Positions 44,619-54,501 of a stretch of 64,000 bases of DNA are shown in pieces; positions within the stretch are counted from its first letter, which is position 1; every line of letters begins with the position of its first letter. Origin of the DNA: Paracoccaceae bacterium (lineage in GTDB: Bacteria; Pseudomonadota; Alphaproteobacteria; Rhodobacterales; Rhodobacteraceae); contig JASBTX010000009.1 in the NCBI GenBank assembly GCA_030148225.1, positions 1-64,000 on the forward strand. Direction: 5' to 3'. The translations under genes and the position numbers were made by a program. The notes under the pieces were generated by a model. It was given only the letters and a program-made list of their open reading frames with translations. It searched no databases and was not told the origin of the DNA.

Positions 44619-45520
44619 GGGCGGGCCACGACGTAATCGGGCACAATGCCGGATGTAGCGATTGCCGCCGCGATGTCCTCGCCCGCAAAAAAGCCGAATT
44701 CTGACACGAGGGCCGAGGATATGCCGGCGGTCCGGGCGCCCAGAATGTCGGTGTGAAGGCTATCGCCCACCATCAGCACACGGGATTTGTCGATGCCTCC
44801 TAGCCGCGCAAGGGCGAGGTCGTAGATATTCCCGAACGGCTTACCAAAGAATTCCGGCGTTATTCCGGTTTTGTCGGCGAGGCGATGCGCGAAATACCCC
44901 GGCTCGGCAGAGAAACCATTTTCACGCGGGGCGACGATGTCCGGATTTGCAACCAGTACGCGGCGGGGAACCTCTTGCAACGCGTTCTCCAGCAATGACT
45001 GTCGTTTCTCGGTCCATGTACCGCTGCCGATCAGAAGGAAACCGTCTGCATCTCGATATGCAGCGCCGTCGTCCCCAAGTGACGTGAGTGCCAGCGCGGA
45101 AAAATCCTCCATCGGTGCATTTGAACCCTGCATCACTCCCCAGGTCATACCTTTGGCGCCGCGCATGAAAGCCGCCATTGTATCGCGGCTGGTGATGATG
45201 TCAGCCTCAGGAAAGTCAAATCCCAGCCGATCATATTTCGCGCGCAGTTCGGATTTCGCGACGCTGGCTGCGTTCGAGACAACCAGCACCCGCTTGCCCG
45301 CCGCGCGAAACCCTTCGATCCGCTCAGGCACGCCCGGGATCGCGGTCTCTCCGATGTTCAGCACGCCAAATGCATCAAGGAGGAACGCGTCGAACTCAGC
45401 CGCAACCTCGTCAAGCGTGTCGATTTCCCGATAGGTGGCCGCGCGGATCTGTGCGGCGGGCAGTCGATGGCGGACAGCCTCGTAGGCGGCAAAGGCCTCC
45501 TGCGCGGAGATCGAAATCAA
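44615..45520 (-). CDS. HAD subfamily IIA phosphatase (NagD-like)
   Basis: The start is a TTG at 45520 overlapping the phnE stop (TTGA); the track's longer start runs out of frame through phnE. The 301-residue product has motif I FLLDAFGVLNIGETAIPG, in which the usual DxDG is DAFG, motif II VVSNAA, and motif III/IV GKPFGNIYDLALARLGG, VLMVGDSLHTDILGARTAG. HAD-IIA enzymes include NagD and glycerol-phosphate and pyridoxal-phosphate phosphatases. It is the fifth gene of the operon with a Phn-type transporter. Confidence 0.85.
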   Translation of the reverse strand: MISISAQEAFAAYEAVRHRLPAAQIRAATYREIDTLDEVAAEFDAFLLDAFGVLNIGETAIPGVPERIEGFRAAGKRVLVVSNAASVAKSELRAKYDRLGFDFPEADIITSRDTMAAFMRGAKGMTWGVMQGSNAPMEDFSALALTSLGDDGAAYRDADGFLLIGSGTWTEKRQSLLENALQEVPRRVLVANPDIVAPRENGFSAEPGYFAHRLADKTGITPEFFGKPFGNIYDLALARLGGIDKSRVLMVGDSLHTDILGARTAGISSALVSEFGFFAGEDIAAAIATSGIVPDYVVARP

Positions 45521-46332
45521 ATGATCGCTCCGCGAACCTTGGCGGATACCCATTCGCTGATAACCACGGCCACCAGAATCACGACAAGGATCAGGCTGAC
45601 CTGAGGCCAGGCAAGAACGTTGAGCGAAGCAGAAAGCTGCAGCCCGATGCCGCCCGCGCCGACCAGACCAAGAACGGTTGACTCGCGGATATTGATGTCC
45701 CAGCGGAACACGGCAATGCCGGCAAAGGCAGGCAGGATCTGGGGAACAATCCCGTAGGCCATGACCTGCCACCGGCTTGCGCCCGTGGCAGTGATGGCTT
45801 CCACCTGCGTGTGGTCAATCTCTTCGATGGCCTCATAGAGAAGCTTGGCGCAAAAGCCGATGGACCGGATCGCAATGGCGACGACGCCGGCAAAAACACC
45901 CGGTCCGATGATCGCGATCAGCAAAAGCGCCCAGATCAGCGAGTTGATCGAGCGTGTCGAGACGATGATGAGCAGCGCCACCGGGCGGATGAATAGGGCC
46001 GAAGGCGTCGTGTTCCGCGCGGCAAGGAACGCCACCGGCACGGCGAGGCAGAGCGCGATCAGCGTACCGAGTGTCGCGATGTTGAGCGTGTCCCAGATCG
46101 GGCGACCAAGCTGCGAGATATATTCCCAGCGCGGGGGTGTTGCGCGGGTCCAGATGTCATTGGCGATGCGCGGTGCGTCCCAGACAAAAAACCACGTTGT
46201 CGCGCCGCTGATCCGCTGCCACGCGAACAGGAATACCGCGATGCCGATCAGCCAGCCAAACCAGCGCACCATGCTTTCGCCGGTTGTACGCCTGCGCCAG
46301 ACCTGCACGTCACCCCGTTTCAGAACCGGCAT
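45517..46332 (-). CDS. phnE2: phosphonate-type ABC transporter permease, second subunit
   Basis: A 271-residue permease with about six helices. Family blocks are DTLNIATLGTLIALCLAVPVAFLAARNTTP, STRSINSLIWALLLIAIIGPGVFAGVVAIAIRSIGFCAKLLYEAIEEID, and the EAA-like loop [56 protein letters not shown]. The [16 protein letters not shown] motif is typical of PhnE. It starts at the last base of the first phnE stop and is paired with it as a heterodimer. Confidence 0.9.
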   Translation of the reverse strand: MPVLKRGDVQVWRRRTTGESMVRWFGWLIGIAVFLFAWQRISGATTWFFVWDAPRIANDIWTRATPPRWEYISQLGRPIWDTLNIATLGTLIALCLAVPVAFLAARNTTPSALFIRPVALLIIVSTRSINSLIWALLLIAIIGPGVFAGVVAIAIRSIGFCAKLLYEAIEEIDHTQVEAITATGASRWQVMAYGIVPQILPAFAGIAVFRWDINIRESTVLGLVGAGGIGLQLSASLNVLAWPQVSLILVVILVAVVISEWVSAKVRGAII

Positions 46333-47147
46333 TACTGTACCCTCGCGCGGATGATGCCGGACAGATATTCCAGCACCATGACAATACCGATGATGAGGAT
46401 CAGGATCGCGGCGGCAGTATCATACTCATATCGGTCAAATGCGGTATTCAGCGTTGCGCCGATGCCACCGGCGCCGACAAGGCCGAGGATCGCGCTCTCG
46501 CGAAAATTGATGTCTACCCGGTACATCGACAATCCGACGAGGCGCGGCATGACCTGTGGCTGAACGCCATAGTTGATCCACTGCATCCATTTTGCACCGC
46601 TCGCCTTGATCGCTTCGGCCTGGGAACGGTCCATGGCCTCGATATCTTCGGCAAGAAGCTTTGAGAGGAAGCCGATGGTTGCAAAAGACAGTGTCAGGAA
46701 CCCCGCCAGCGGACCAAAGCCGAAAATGGCGACAAGCAGGATCGCGACGATGATCTCCTGCAACGCGCGGCTGATCGCGACGATGCCACGGCAGATGACA
46801 TAGACCGGCAGCGGGGCGATATTGCGCGCGGCACCAAGACCGATAGGGATCGAGATCAGGATACCGACGACTGATGCTGCAACGGTCATGACGATGCTCT
46901 CTATCAGACCGTTCCAGATATCGCCCCAACGGGAAATGAAATCCGGGCGCGTGAATGACAGGATGAATTGCCACCCCCGGTCCAGCCCTATATAGACGCG
47001 GCCCCAATCGACCTCGATCGTTGCAAAGGCCGCGATGATATAGGCAACAAATCCGACAATCAGCACCCAGCGAAGCCACGCCCGCTTGACGAATGGCGGC
47101 TTTTTCCACCCTTTGCCAAGGACGTCGTCCAGAGCTATGTCACTCAT
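46332..47147 (-). CDS. phnE1: phosphonate-type ABC transporter permease, first subunit
   Basis: A 271-residue PhnE-type permease starting [18 protein letters not shown]. Shared blocks are [83 protein letters not shown], and [53 protein letters not shown]. It is related to the neighbouring second permease but clearly diverged. It overlaps phnC by four bases. Confidence 0.9.
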   Translation of the reverse strand: MSDIALDDVLGKGWKKPPFVKRAWLRWVLIVGFVAYIIAAFATIEVDWGRVYIGLDRGWQFILSFTRPDFISRWGDIWNGLIESIVMTVAASVVGILISIPIGLGAARNIAPLPVYVICRGIVAISRALQEIIVAILLVAIFGFGPLAGFLTLSFATIGFLSKLLAEDIEAMDRSQAEAIKASGAKWMQWINYGVQPQVMPRLVGLSMYRVDINFRESAILGLVGAGGIGATLNTAFDRYEYDTAAAILILIIGIVMVLEYLSGIIRARVQ

Positions 47148-47944
47148 TCCGCGGCCTCGATATCTGCGTCCTCGTCATCATCGACCTTTTCGATCGTGGC
47201 TTCCCAATCCTCTTCGCCGTAGATTTCGGTCAGCTTGTCGGGTGTCAGGCCCGTCGGACCGCCATCGTAGACAATTTCGCCCAGCCTCAGCCCGACGACA
47301 CGGGGCACAAACATCTGCGCCAGTGCCACGTCGTGAATATTGATAATCGCCGCCAGCCCGCGCTCGCGGCAAAGTTCGGTGATGAGCCGCATGATCTGGC
47401 GGCTTGTCTTCGGGTCGAGCGAGGCGGTCGGTTCATCGACAAGAAGGAGTTTCGGGTTCTGGATCAAGGCCCGGCAAATGCCGACACGCTGCCGCTGTCC
47501 GCCGGAGAGTTCATCGGCACGCTTGTCGGCCATGTGCAGCAGGCCAACGCGGTCGAGCAGACGAAAGGCCTCATCGACATCCGATTGCGGATAACGCCGC
47601 AGAAAGCTCCGCCAGAAACCCACGAAACCAAGCCGCCCCGAAAGCACGTTTTCCATGACAGTCAGGCGTTCAACGAGCGCGTATTCCTGAAAAATCATTC
47701 CCATCTCGCGCCGCGCCTTGCGCAATGCGCCCGACCCGAGCCTGGTCAGGTCGGTATCATCCAGCATGACCGCGCCGCCGGTTGGCTCCACCAGGCGGTT
47801 GATGCATCTGATCATGGTGGACTTGCCCGCACCGGAGGGCCCGATCAGCGCCAGCACCTGGCCCTTTGGCACCTCCAGATCAATCGCCTTCAGCGCCTGA
47901 TCACCGGTTTTGTAGGTTTTTGTCAGTTTCTCTAGGCGCAGCAT
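47144..47944 (-). CDS. phnC: phosphonate-type ABC transporter ATP-binding protein
   Basis: A 266-residue ATPase. It has Walker [10 protein letters not shown] (about 34-42), Q-loop [24 protein letters not shown], the typical PhnC stretch [52 protein letters not shown], Walker [13 protein letters not shown] and [12 protein letters not shown]. The C-terminus is extended and acidic ([15 protein letters not shown]). It follows phnD after a hairpin and overlaps phnE1. Confidence 0.93.
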   Translation of the reverse strand: MLRLEKLTKTYKTGDQALKAIDLEVPKGQVLALIGPSGAGKSTMIRCINRLVEPTGGAVMLDDTDLTRLGSGALRKARREMGMIFQEYALVERLTVMENVLSGRLGFVGFWRSFLRRYPQSDVDEAFRLLDRVGLLHMADKRADELSGGQRQRVGICRALIQNPKLLLVDEPTASLDPKTSRQIMRLITELCRERGLAAIINIHDVALAQMFVPRVVGLRLGEIVYDGGPTGLTPDKLTEIYGEEDWEATIEKVDDDEDADIEAAE

Positions 47945-47970
47945 GGGCGTCCCTCTGCCAAGGGTGAAGT

Positions 47971-47992
47971 GGCGGGCCCGACAGGACCCGCC
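47971..47992 (-). terminator. hairpin between phnD and phnC
   Basis: GGCGGGTCC and GGGCCCGCC (minus strand) form a 9-bp stem with one G-T pair and a 4-base loop, about 20 bases past the phnD stop. It has no T-run downstream. It resembles the hairpins after dctP, the TAXI gene and smoE. Confidence 0.6.
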
Positions 47993-48011
47993 CTGTTTTT
48001 CTTATTATGCT

Positions 48012-48986
48012 TTATTCGCAGGCGTAAGACACGCCGTTGGCTGCGTCGATCTTTCGGATGACTTCCCAGAATTCCTGATAGGTCATCTCAAGGAACTGGC
48101 CTTCGTTCGATTTGGAGAACTCGGCCTCCAGCGTCGTGCCTTCCCATTCGAAGTTGAAGAAGGCGTTGCGGATCTTCTCCTGCAGTTCGGGCTTGAGGTT
48201 GTAGACCACGCCGAAACCGGTCGTCGGGAATGTCTGCGACTTGTAGATCGTGATGACATCTTCCTCTTTGATGACATCGCGCGAAATCATCCGCGATTTC
48301 ACCGAGTTCGCGATAGACGCGGCCATGTAGTCCTTGTTCGCCACACCAAGGATCGAGTTATCGTGCTTGCCCGAGAACACCGGTTCGAAGTCGCGCTCAG
48401 GCAGCAGATCAAAATCGCCCTTCAGGATCGCCGATGGCGCCTTGAAGCCGGAATTCGACGTGGGCGAGGTAAAGGCAAGCTGTCCGCCTTTGATGTCCTC
48501 GACGCTTTCGATACCCGATCCGGGATAGGTGATGATCTCCATCTCGTAGCCAAAATTGCCGTCCTTCGATGCCATGATCGTGAATGGCCGGAAGCCCGCG
48601 CAGTTCACGGCAAGCGGGTTGGAGCCGGTGTTAAAGCCTGCAATATGCAGGCGGCCCGAGCGCATGGCCTCGATCTGGGCCGCGTTGTTCTGAACAGGGA
48701 AGAACACCACTTTCTTGCCCGTTTCAGCTTCGAGATGCTCGAGGAAGTCCGACCACGCTGTTGCATAGACCGCCGGATCTTCAACAGGGGTATAAGCAAA
48801 GATGAGCGTGTCGGGATCGATCTGATCCGCAGGATCAGACGGAATATCGGCGATCAGGTCACCGTCGGCATCGCAAAAGCGTTCGTCAAGATCGCCACGC
48901 GGGCATTCCTGAGCGGAGGCCGTGCCGCCAAGCGACAGCAGCGCAATGGCCGATGCCCCAATCCAGAGTTTGATATCGAGTTTCAT
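48012..48986 (-). CDS. phnD: phosphonate-type ABC transporter substrate-binding protein
   Basis: I start at MKLDIKLWIGASAIALLSLGG (48986), giving a signal peptide cut after ASAQ; GGGAGG precedes it. The mature protein (about 300 residues) has PDTLIFAYTPVEDPAVYATAWSDFLEHLEAETGKKVVFFPVQNNAAQIEAMRSGRLHIAGFNTG, as in PhnD-type binders of phosphonate, phosphite or phosphate esters. It also has VEDIKGGQLAFTSPTSNSGFKAPSAIL. Two extra N-terminal Cys (ECPRGDLDERFCDADGD) could form a disulfide. Ligand uncertain: the tmp genes nearby suggest an aminophosphonate, the HAD genes a phosphate ester. Confidence 0.88.
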   Translation of the reverse strand: MKLDIKLWIGASAIALLSLGGTASAQECPRGDLDERFCDADGDLIADIPSDPADQIDPDTLIFAYTPVEDPAVYATAWSDFLEHLEAETGKKVVFFPVQNNAAQIEAMRSGRLHIAGFNTGSNPLAVNCAGFRPFTIMASKDGNFGYEMEIITYPGSGIESVEDIKGGQLAFTSPTSNSGFKAPSAILKGDFDLLPERDFEPVFSGKHDNSILGVANKDYMAASIANSVKSRMISRDVIKEEDVITIYKSQTFPTTGFGVVYNLKPELQEKIRNAFFNFEWEGTTLEAEFSKSNEGQFLEMTYQEFWEVIRKIDAANGVSYACE

Positions 48987-49036
48987 GTTTCCTCCCAGGT
49001 TGTTGGTCGCTATCGACCGCTCTTCGAATTTTCGTT

Positions 49037-49834
49037 TCAGTTCGTGACGGTAATCTCTGCCTTCGCGGTATGAAGCGCGCTGAGCAGATCGCCTTTCGGC
49101 TGCTCGTCCGCGATCACTGATGTGAATTCCTCCAGCCCGCCGACTATGGCGAGGCCTTTGCGACCGAATTTTTCGGCATCGACCAGCAAATGGCAATTGT
49201 CGGCGCGTTGCAGCATGACGCGTTTGACAGCGGCAAATCCACGGACCGATTCAGACGGGCCCTCGGCGGACAACCCGTATGACCCGATGAAACAGCGATC
49301 CACGTTGAAACGGGCCAAGTATTCCAGTGTCTCGGTGCCGACAACAGCGGATTCCGCTGCGAGGTATTCCCCGGGGCAGAGCAGCACTTGCGAGGCACCA
49401 TGGCCAAGGGTCATCGCCACCGGGATCGAGTTCGTGATGACCGTGCAAGGCGTGTCCAGATAGGCCAGCGCGCGCGCCATCTGGACGGTTGTCGAGCCGG
49501 AATCGATCATCACCGTCTCGCCGTCGCGCACCAACTCAGCCGCCCGTCGCCCGATCCGTTCCCGTTGATCTATCCGCGCATTCGATCGCTCGTCGAGGCT
49601 GGGATAATACCCTTGGGTTGGCGCCGATGCGCCGCCGTATGCGCGCGATATCAATCCGTCTGCCGCCAGGGTGTCAAAGTCTCTGCGCACCGTCTCGGTT
49701 GAGACATTGAGCCGCCGCGACAACTCGCTGATGCGAACATGCGGGCGCAGCTTCAGTTCCAGCAATATTTGCCGGCGGCGTTCGGATTTCTTGAGCCGCC
49801 CGGCATGCTTTTCCTTGGTTTTCGCTTTCGACAT
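49037..49834 (-). CDS. DeoR-family transcriptional regulator
   Basis: A 265-residue regulator. The N-terminal DeoR helix-turn-helix is RRRQILLELKLRPHVRISELSRRLNVSTETVRRDFDTLAADGLISRAYGGA (about 19-70). The C-terminal sugar-phosphate-sensing domain contains MIDSGSTTVQMARAL, TVITNSIPVAMTL and LVDAEKFGRKGLAIVGGLEEFTSVIAD. DeoR members usually bind phosphorylated sugars or polyols as effectors. It lies 50 bases before phnD in the same direction and is divergent from the AfuABC-like importer; it may control both. Confidence 0.93.
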   Translation of the reverse strand: MSKAKTKEKHAGRLKKSERRRQILLELKLRPHVRISELSRRLNVSTETVRRDFDTLAADGLISRAYGGASAPTQGYYPSLDERSNARIDQRERIGRRAAELVRDGETVMIDSGSTTVQMARALAYLDTPCTVITNSIPVAMTLGHGASQVLLCPGEYLAAESAVVGTETLEYLARFNVDRCFIGSYGLSAEGPSESVRGFAAVKRVMLQRADNCHLLVDAEKFGRKGLAIVGGLEEFTSVIADEQPKGDLLSALHTAKAEITVTN

Positions 49835-49841
49835 GGTGCGC

Positions 49842-49865
49842 TTTCAAAGAATCTTGGCTTTGAAA
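49842..49865. promoter_or_regulatory. perfect 8-bp inverted repeat, likely DeoR operator
   Basis: TTTCAAAG (49842) and CTTTGAAA (49858) are exact reverse complements separated by 8 bases, eight bases upstream of the deoR start. A related dyad, GAAACATTTC, occurs at about 49879. The remaining gap to the importer (to 50186) carries a possible promoter and ends in AGGGAGG. Confidence 0.55.
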
Positions 49866-50186
49866 ATGTGGTAATTTGCGAAACATTTCAAATATTTTTG
49901 TTGCATATGCCAATTCTTGTGGTGAATTGTTTGGGGAGTACACAAATTTCAGCGGTTCTCGACGCCTGAACATCACACCTGCCAATTGCGAGCGCAGGAA
50001 TGGGCAGGAAACAGAGGAAACTATTTGCGGGAAGGCCGACAAGCCGAAAGATGAACCGAAACCGACAGCCATGCTTTGGAAATTGGCTAAAAGCCAAAGA
50101 GGTGCATTCTGTAGAAGATATCGGCCCGGATTTTTAAACCGGGCGCACAAAACCGGGACAACCGGACAAAACCTAGGGAGGAAAAT

Positions 50187-51212
50187 ATGAAAAGACTCAC
50201 ACTTATGGCCGCCGGATCAATGGTTGCGCTCGGTGCTTCGCTTGGTGCGGCTCAGGCGGACAAGCTGACCCTGTATTGCTCGGCACAGGAAGATTGGTGC
50301 CAGTTGATGGCGCGCAGCTTTGAGGATGCGACCGGGATCGACGTTGACATGACCCGGAAATCCTCGGGCGAGACGTTTGCGCAAATTCGTGCGGAATCCT
50401 CCAACCCCAAGGGTGATGTCTGGTGGGGTGGCACCGGTGATCCGCATCTTCAGGCCGCCGAGGAAGGCCTGACGATGGTATATGTATCACCCATGCGCAA
50501 CGAACTCCACGAATGGGCGATCAGCCAGGCGGAAAGCGCGGGCAACAGGACCATCGGGATTTACTCGGGCGCGCTTGGCTATGGCTATAACACCGAACTT
50601 CTGGCGGCCAACAACCTGCCGGAGCCAGCCTGCTGGAAGGACCTGCTGAAGCCTGAATACAAAGGCCACGTCCAGATGGCGAACCCGAATTCTTCGGGCA
50701 CCGCCTATACGACGCTTGCGTCGATGGTGCAGATTTTTGGCGAAGATGACGGTTTCGATTTCATGAAGGGCCTGCATGCCAACATCAACCAGTACACCAA
50801 ATCCGGCTCGGCACCGATCAAGGCAGCGGCGCGTGGCGAAAACACCATCGGCATCGTCTTTATGCATGATGCGGTGAAGCAGGCAGTATCCGGCTTCCCC
50901 ATCAAAGTCGTCGCACCATGCGAAGGCACGGGCTATGAAATCGGATCGATGTCGATCATCGATGGTGCCCGGAACGAAGACGAAGCGAAAATGTTCTATG
51001 ATTGGGCGCTGAGCGCGGAAGCACAGAACCTCGCGCTTCAGGTCAATGCCTTCCAGGTGCCGTCGAACAAGGGTGCTGAAACCTCAGAAAGCGCACCAGA
51101 CATGTCGACAATCAAGCTCATCGACTATGACTTCAAGCTCTATGGCTCATCTGATGAACGCAAACGCCTCTTGCAGAAATGGGATGAAGAGGTTTCTGTC
51201 CTGCCGCAGTAA
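50187..51212 (+). CDS. AfuA-like ABC substrate-binding protein
   Basis: A 341-residue family-1 binding protein with a signal peptide cut near AAQADK. The mature start is LTLYCSAQEDWCQLMARSFEDATGIDVDMTRKSSGETFAQIRAESSNPKGDVWWGGTGDPHLQAA. It resembles ferric-iron binders, but the Tyr pair that holds iron is not seen; instead GIVFMHDAVKQAVSGFPIKVVAPCEGTGYEIGSMSIIDGARN matches AfuA, which binds hexose phosphates. Inference: a sugar- or polyol-phosphate importer. It starts the operon with a fused permease and an ATPase. Confidence 0.85.
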   Translation: MKRLTLMAAGSMVALGASLGAAQADKLTLYCSAQEDWCQLMARSFEDATGIDVDMTRKSSGETFAQIRAESSNPKGDVWWGGTGDPHLQAAEEGLTMVYVSPMRNELHEWAISQAESAGNRTIGIYSGALGYGYNTELLAANNLPEPACWKDLLKPEYKGHVQMANPNSSGTAYTTLASMVQIFGEDDGFDFMKGLHANINQYTKSGSAPIKAAARGENTIGIVFMHDAVKQAVSGFPIKVVAPCEGTGYEIGSMSIIDGARNEDEAKMFYDWALSAEAQNLALQVNAFQVPSNKGAETSESAPDMSTIKLIDYDFKLYGSSDERKRLLQKWDEEVSVLPQ

Positions 51213-53429
51213 GTGACTGTCGCAAATACGAAAACGACCCGCCCGGTTCTGATCTTCTGGATCGTTGCCGGGTGGGTCGGATACTGTCTTCTGCCGTGGT
51301 ACATGGTGGATGACGGGTTGTGGTCTTTCAAATGGCTCGTGGATGGTTATCCGTTCGACGATGACTATGCGCCAGCTGCCTTTCTGATCGGCCAGGGCGT
51401 CAAACTTTGGCTGGCGCCGATACTGATTCCGCTTGCCATGCCGCTTTTGGTGATTGGCCGCCCGAAATCCGATCCGCTCTATGCGCGTATCCTGATTATT
51501 TCCGGCGCGCTCGGTTTCAGCTGGCTCATCGCGCAAGGCTTCAGCATTGGCATTCGCGGGTTTAACTATGACTGGCTGAAACTGCTGTTCGGGGAACCCA
51601 GGATACGTCAGTTCGGCATGGGCTATGGGGCAATGATCAGCGCCTCTGCGTTCCTGTTTCTGTTGACCCAGGGCATCGCGGCGCGCGGGGCGATCAATGG
51701 CGATGTATTTGTCGTCAGCGCCATCGGCGGCGTGATCACCATCGTCACCGCGTTCGTTTTCTACCCGATTGCGAATATGCTGTTTTCTGCCTTCATCACC
51801 GAGGATGGCGCTTATTCAATAAGTGTTTTCGCGGCGAAATTCTTTGATGACAGATTATGGGGCCTTGGTTGTCTTGCAGGGGCAAGATGCGGCGCGGCGT
51901 GGAACTCACTGTTTCTTGCCATCTTCGTCGGCGTCATCACCACCGCGCTCGGTCTTTGCTTCGCACTTGTCGTCACCCGTTCGGGTTTCCGCTACAAACG
52001 CACGATCCGCGCGCTGACCGTGCTGCCTGTCATCACGCCTCCCTTCGTCATCGGACTTGCACTGATACTGCTTTTCGGGCTGTCGGGGTCGGTGACCGTC
52101 TTTTTCGCGGATCTTTTCGGGATTCAGCCAACCCGCTGGCTATATGGCATGCCCGGCATCCTAATCGCGCAGACGCTTGCATTCACGCCCATCGCCTTTC
52201 TTGTACTGATCGGCGTGGTCGAAGGCGTCTCGCCCTCGATGGAAGAGGCTGCGCAGACGCTTCGCGCCAACCGGTGGCAGACTTTCCGTACGGTATCGCT
52301 GCCGTTGATGCGCCCGGGGCTGGCCAACGCGTTCCTGCTTGGCTTCATCGAGTCGATGGCCGATTTTGGCAATCCGCTGGTCCTTGGCGGGAATTTCGAT
52401 GTTCTTTCGACCGAGATTTTCTTTGCCATTGTCGGGGCTCAATACGATCAGGGCCGCGCCGCAGTGCTGGCGATGGTGCTCCTCTTTTTCACGCTATCGG
52501 CTTTCTATGCCCAACGCGCATGGCTCGGGAAAAAAAGTTATACAACCGTCACCGGCAAGGGCGACGCGGGTGTGCATCCGCTGATGCCTGTCGGCCTGTC
52601 ATTGCCGGTCATGATCATCGCACTCACCTGGGCGCTTTTTACCGCCGTCGTTTATGCCATGATCGTCTATGGCAGTGTCGTGGAGCTTTGGGGCGTCAAC
52701 AACACGCTGACATTCAAGCATTATGTCACCGCCTTCTCGTTGCGCATCGAGGAAGAAGGCATCCGCTGGACCGGTGCTGCCTGGGACAGTTTCTGGACCA
52801 CGCTCAGCATTGCCGCTATCGCCGCACCGCTTACCGCTGCCGTCGGCCTTGTCACGGCCTACCTGCTCACCCGACAAAGTTTCGCGGGCAAGAACGCCTT
52901 CGAGTTCGGCACCATGCTCTCGTTTGCGATTCCCGGCACCGTGATCGGCGTCAGCTATATCCTCGCCTTCAATGTGCCCCCTATCGAGATCACCGGCACC
53001 GGCGTGATCCTTGTCGTCAGCTTCATCTTCCGCAACATGCCCGTCGGTGTCCGGGCGGGCATCGCCAGCATGAGTCAGCTCGACAAATCGCTGGATGAGT
53101 CTTCGCTCACACTTGGCGCGAATTCGTGGCAAACCTTTCGCCGGGTGATCCTGCCGCTCTTGCGACCAGCGATCCTCGCGGCGCTCGTCTACAGCTTTGT
53201 CCGGGCGATGACAGCAATCTCTGCCGTCATATTCCTTGTCTCGGCCAAGTATGACATGGCCACGAGCTATATCATCGGGCGGGTTGAAAACAACGATTAT
53301 GGCCTTGCTATCGCTTATTCCACGACGCTGATCTTCGTGATGCTTTCGGCGGTCGGGCTCTTGCAACTTATCGTGGGCCGCGTTCAGATCGGACGCCGCT
53401 CGCAACTGTCAGTTAAGGACGCGTCATGA
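51213..53429 (+). CDS. AfuB-like fused ABC transporter permease
   Basis: A 738-residue permease with two MetI-type halves and about 14 hydrophobic segments. It begins at GTG immediately after the binding-protein stop. Each half has an EAA loop: EEAAQTLRANRWQTFRTVSLPLMRPGLANAFLLGF and DESSLTLGANSWQTFRRVILPLLRPAILAAL. A long N-terminal extension with five hydrophobic segments precedes the first half. It is the single channel subunit of the AfuABC-like system; its stop overlaps the ATPase start. Confidence 0.9.
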   Translation: MTVANTKTTRPVLIFWIVAGWVGYCLLPWYMVDDGLWSFKWLVDGYPFDDDYAPAAFLIGQGVKLWLAPILIPLAMPLLVIGRPKSDPLYARILIISGALGFSWLIAQGFSIGIRGFNYDWLKLLFGEPRIRQFGMGYGAMISASAFLFLLTQGIAARGAINGDVFVVSAIGGVITIVTAFVFYPIANMLFSAFITEDGAYSISVFAAKFFDDRLWGLGCLAGARCGAAWNSLFLAIFVGVITTALGLCFALVVTRSGFRYKRTIRALTVLPVITPPFVIGLALILLFGLSGSVTVFFADLFGIQPTRWLYGMPGILIAQTLAFTPIAFLVLIGVVEGVSPSMEEAAQTLRANRWQTFRTVSLPLMRPGLANAFLLGFIESMADFGNPLVLGGNFDVLSTEIFFAIVGAQYDQGRAAVLAMVLLFFTLSAFYAQRAWLGKKSYTTVTGKGDAGVHPLMPVGLSLPVMIIALTWALFTAVVYAMIVYGSVVELWGVNNTLTFKHYVTAFSLRIEEEGIRWTGAAWDSFWTTLSIAAIAAPLTAAVGLVTAYLLTRQSFAGKNAFEFGTMLSFAIPGTVIGVSYILAFNVPPIEITGTGVILVVSFIFRNMPVGVRAGIASMSQLDKSLDESSLTLGANSWQTFRRVILPLLRPAILAALVYSFVRAMTAISAVIFLVSAKYDMATSYIIGRVENNDYGLAIAYSTTLIFVMLSAVGLLQLIVGRVQIGRRSQLSVKDAS

Positions 53430-54499
53430 GCGAACCCACCATCAGTTCCAAAGCCGCCACAGTCCGGTTCGACGGCGTATCAAAGCTATTTGGCAAGGAT
53501 GTCGTGGCCGTCGACAATATCGACCTCCACGTCGCGGCGGGAAAACTCGTGACGCTGTTGGGTCCGTCGGGATGCGGCAAAACCACGACGCTCAGAATGA
53601 TCGCCGGGTTGGAAATGGCATCGTCAGGGCGCATCCTGATCGGTGATCGCGATGTAACCAAACTTCCGGCGACCGACCGCGACGTGTCGATGGTGTTCCA
53701 GTCCTATGCGCTTTTCCCGCATATGAGCGTGCTCGAAAACGTCATGTATGGCCTGACCTTTTCCGGCTTTGCCAAGGATGAAGCCCGCACGCGCGCATTA
53801 AAGGGTCTCGATCTTGTCGGTCTCAAGGGCTTTGACACCCGCCTGCCGTCGGAACTCTCAGGCGGTCAGCAACAGCGTGTCGCCGTGGCTCGGGCTCTGG
53901 TCCTTGAGCCGCAGGTGCTGTTGTTCGACGAACCGCTCTCCAACCTCGACGCCAAGCTGCGCCGTCAGGTGCGCGAAGATATCCGGGCGATCCAGCAGGA
54001 TCTTGGCCTGACCGTCGTCTATGTTACCCACGATCAGGAAGAGGCGCTGGCCGTCTCTGACGAGATTGTCGTCATGCGCAACGCCGCGATTGCCCAGATC
54101 GGTACGCCGCGACAGCTCTACGACACGCCGAACGACCGATTTGTTGCCGATTTTATCGGCGAAGCGAACCTGCTAGAGTGCCAGATCACCGATGTCAGCG
54201 GCGATACCGCCACCATCGAGATCGCCGGGCACCGGCATCAACTGCCGTCGCGCGGCCTGACATCCGGTCCCGCCACGCTGGCGGTGCGTCCGTCGCGCAT
54301 CCTGATCAACGAAGCATCAGGCATCCCGGCCACGGTTGATAAGGCGACCTATGTGGGTGTGCGGATGGAATATACGCTGACCGGTGGCTTTGGACAGGTT
54401 TTCGCGGTGCAGGACGACGTTGACGAGCCCATCGCACCGGGGACCGAGGTAAAGATGACCTTCGCCCAAAAGGGTCCGGTCCTTTTGCCCGGGGAATAG
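53426..54499 (+). CDS. AfuC-like ABC transporter ATP-binding protein
   Basis: A 357-residue ATPase. It has Walker A GPSGCGKTT, Q-loop MVFQSYALFPHMSVLENVMYGL, signature LSGGQQQRVAVARAL, Walker B VLLFDEPLSNLD and VVYVTHDQEEALAVSD, plus a C-terminal TOBE domain (IADFIGEANLLECQ... TLAVRPSRILI). The start overlaps the permease stop (ATGA). It is the last gene of the importer operon and is convergent with the phosphatase gene. Confidence 0.93.
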   Translation: MSEPTISSKAATVRFDGVSKLFGKDVVAVDNIDLHVAAGKLVTLLGPSGCGKTTTLRMIAGLEMASSGRILIGDRDVTKLPATDRDVSMVFQSYALFPHMSVLENVMYGLTFSGFAKDEARTRALKGLDLVGLKGFDTRLPSELSGGQQQRVAVARALVLEPQVLLFDEPLSNLDAKLRRQVREDIRAIQQDLGLTVVYVTHDQEEALAVSDEIVVMRNAAIAQIGTPRQLYDTPNDRFVADFIGEANLLECQITDVSGDTATIEIAGHRHQLPSRGLTSGPATLAVRPSRILINEASGIPATVDKATYVGVRMEYTLTGGFGQVFAVQDDVDEPIAPGTEVKMTFAQKGPVLLPGE

Positions 54500-54501
54500 C
54501 C

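Noticed and set aside
49842-50186. Riboswitch upstream of the AfuA-like gene
   Set aside because: No known aptamer core was recognised; the dyad fits a protein operator better.
51857-53098. 413-aa plus ORF inside the fused permease gene
   Set aside because: It is an alternative frame rich in Arg and His; the permease frame has the EAA loops and membrane helices.
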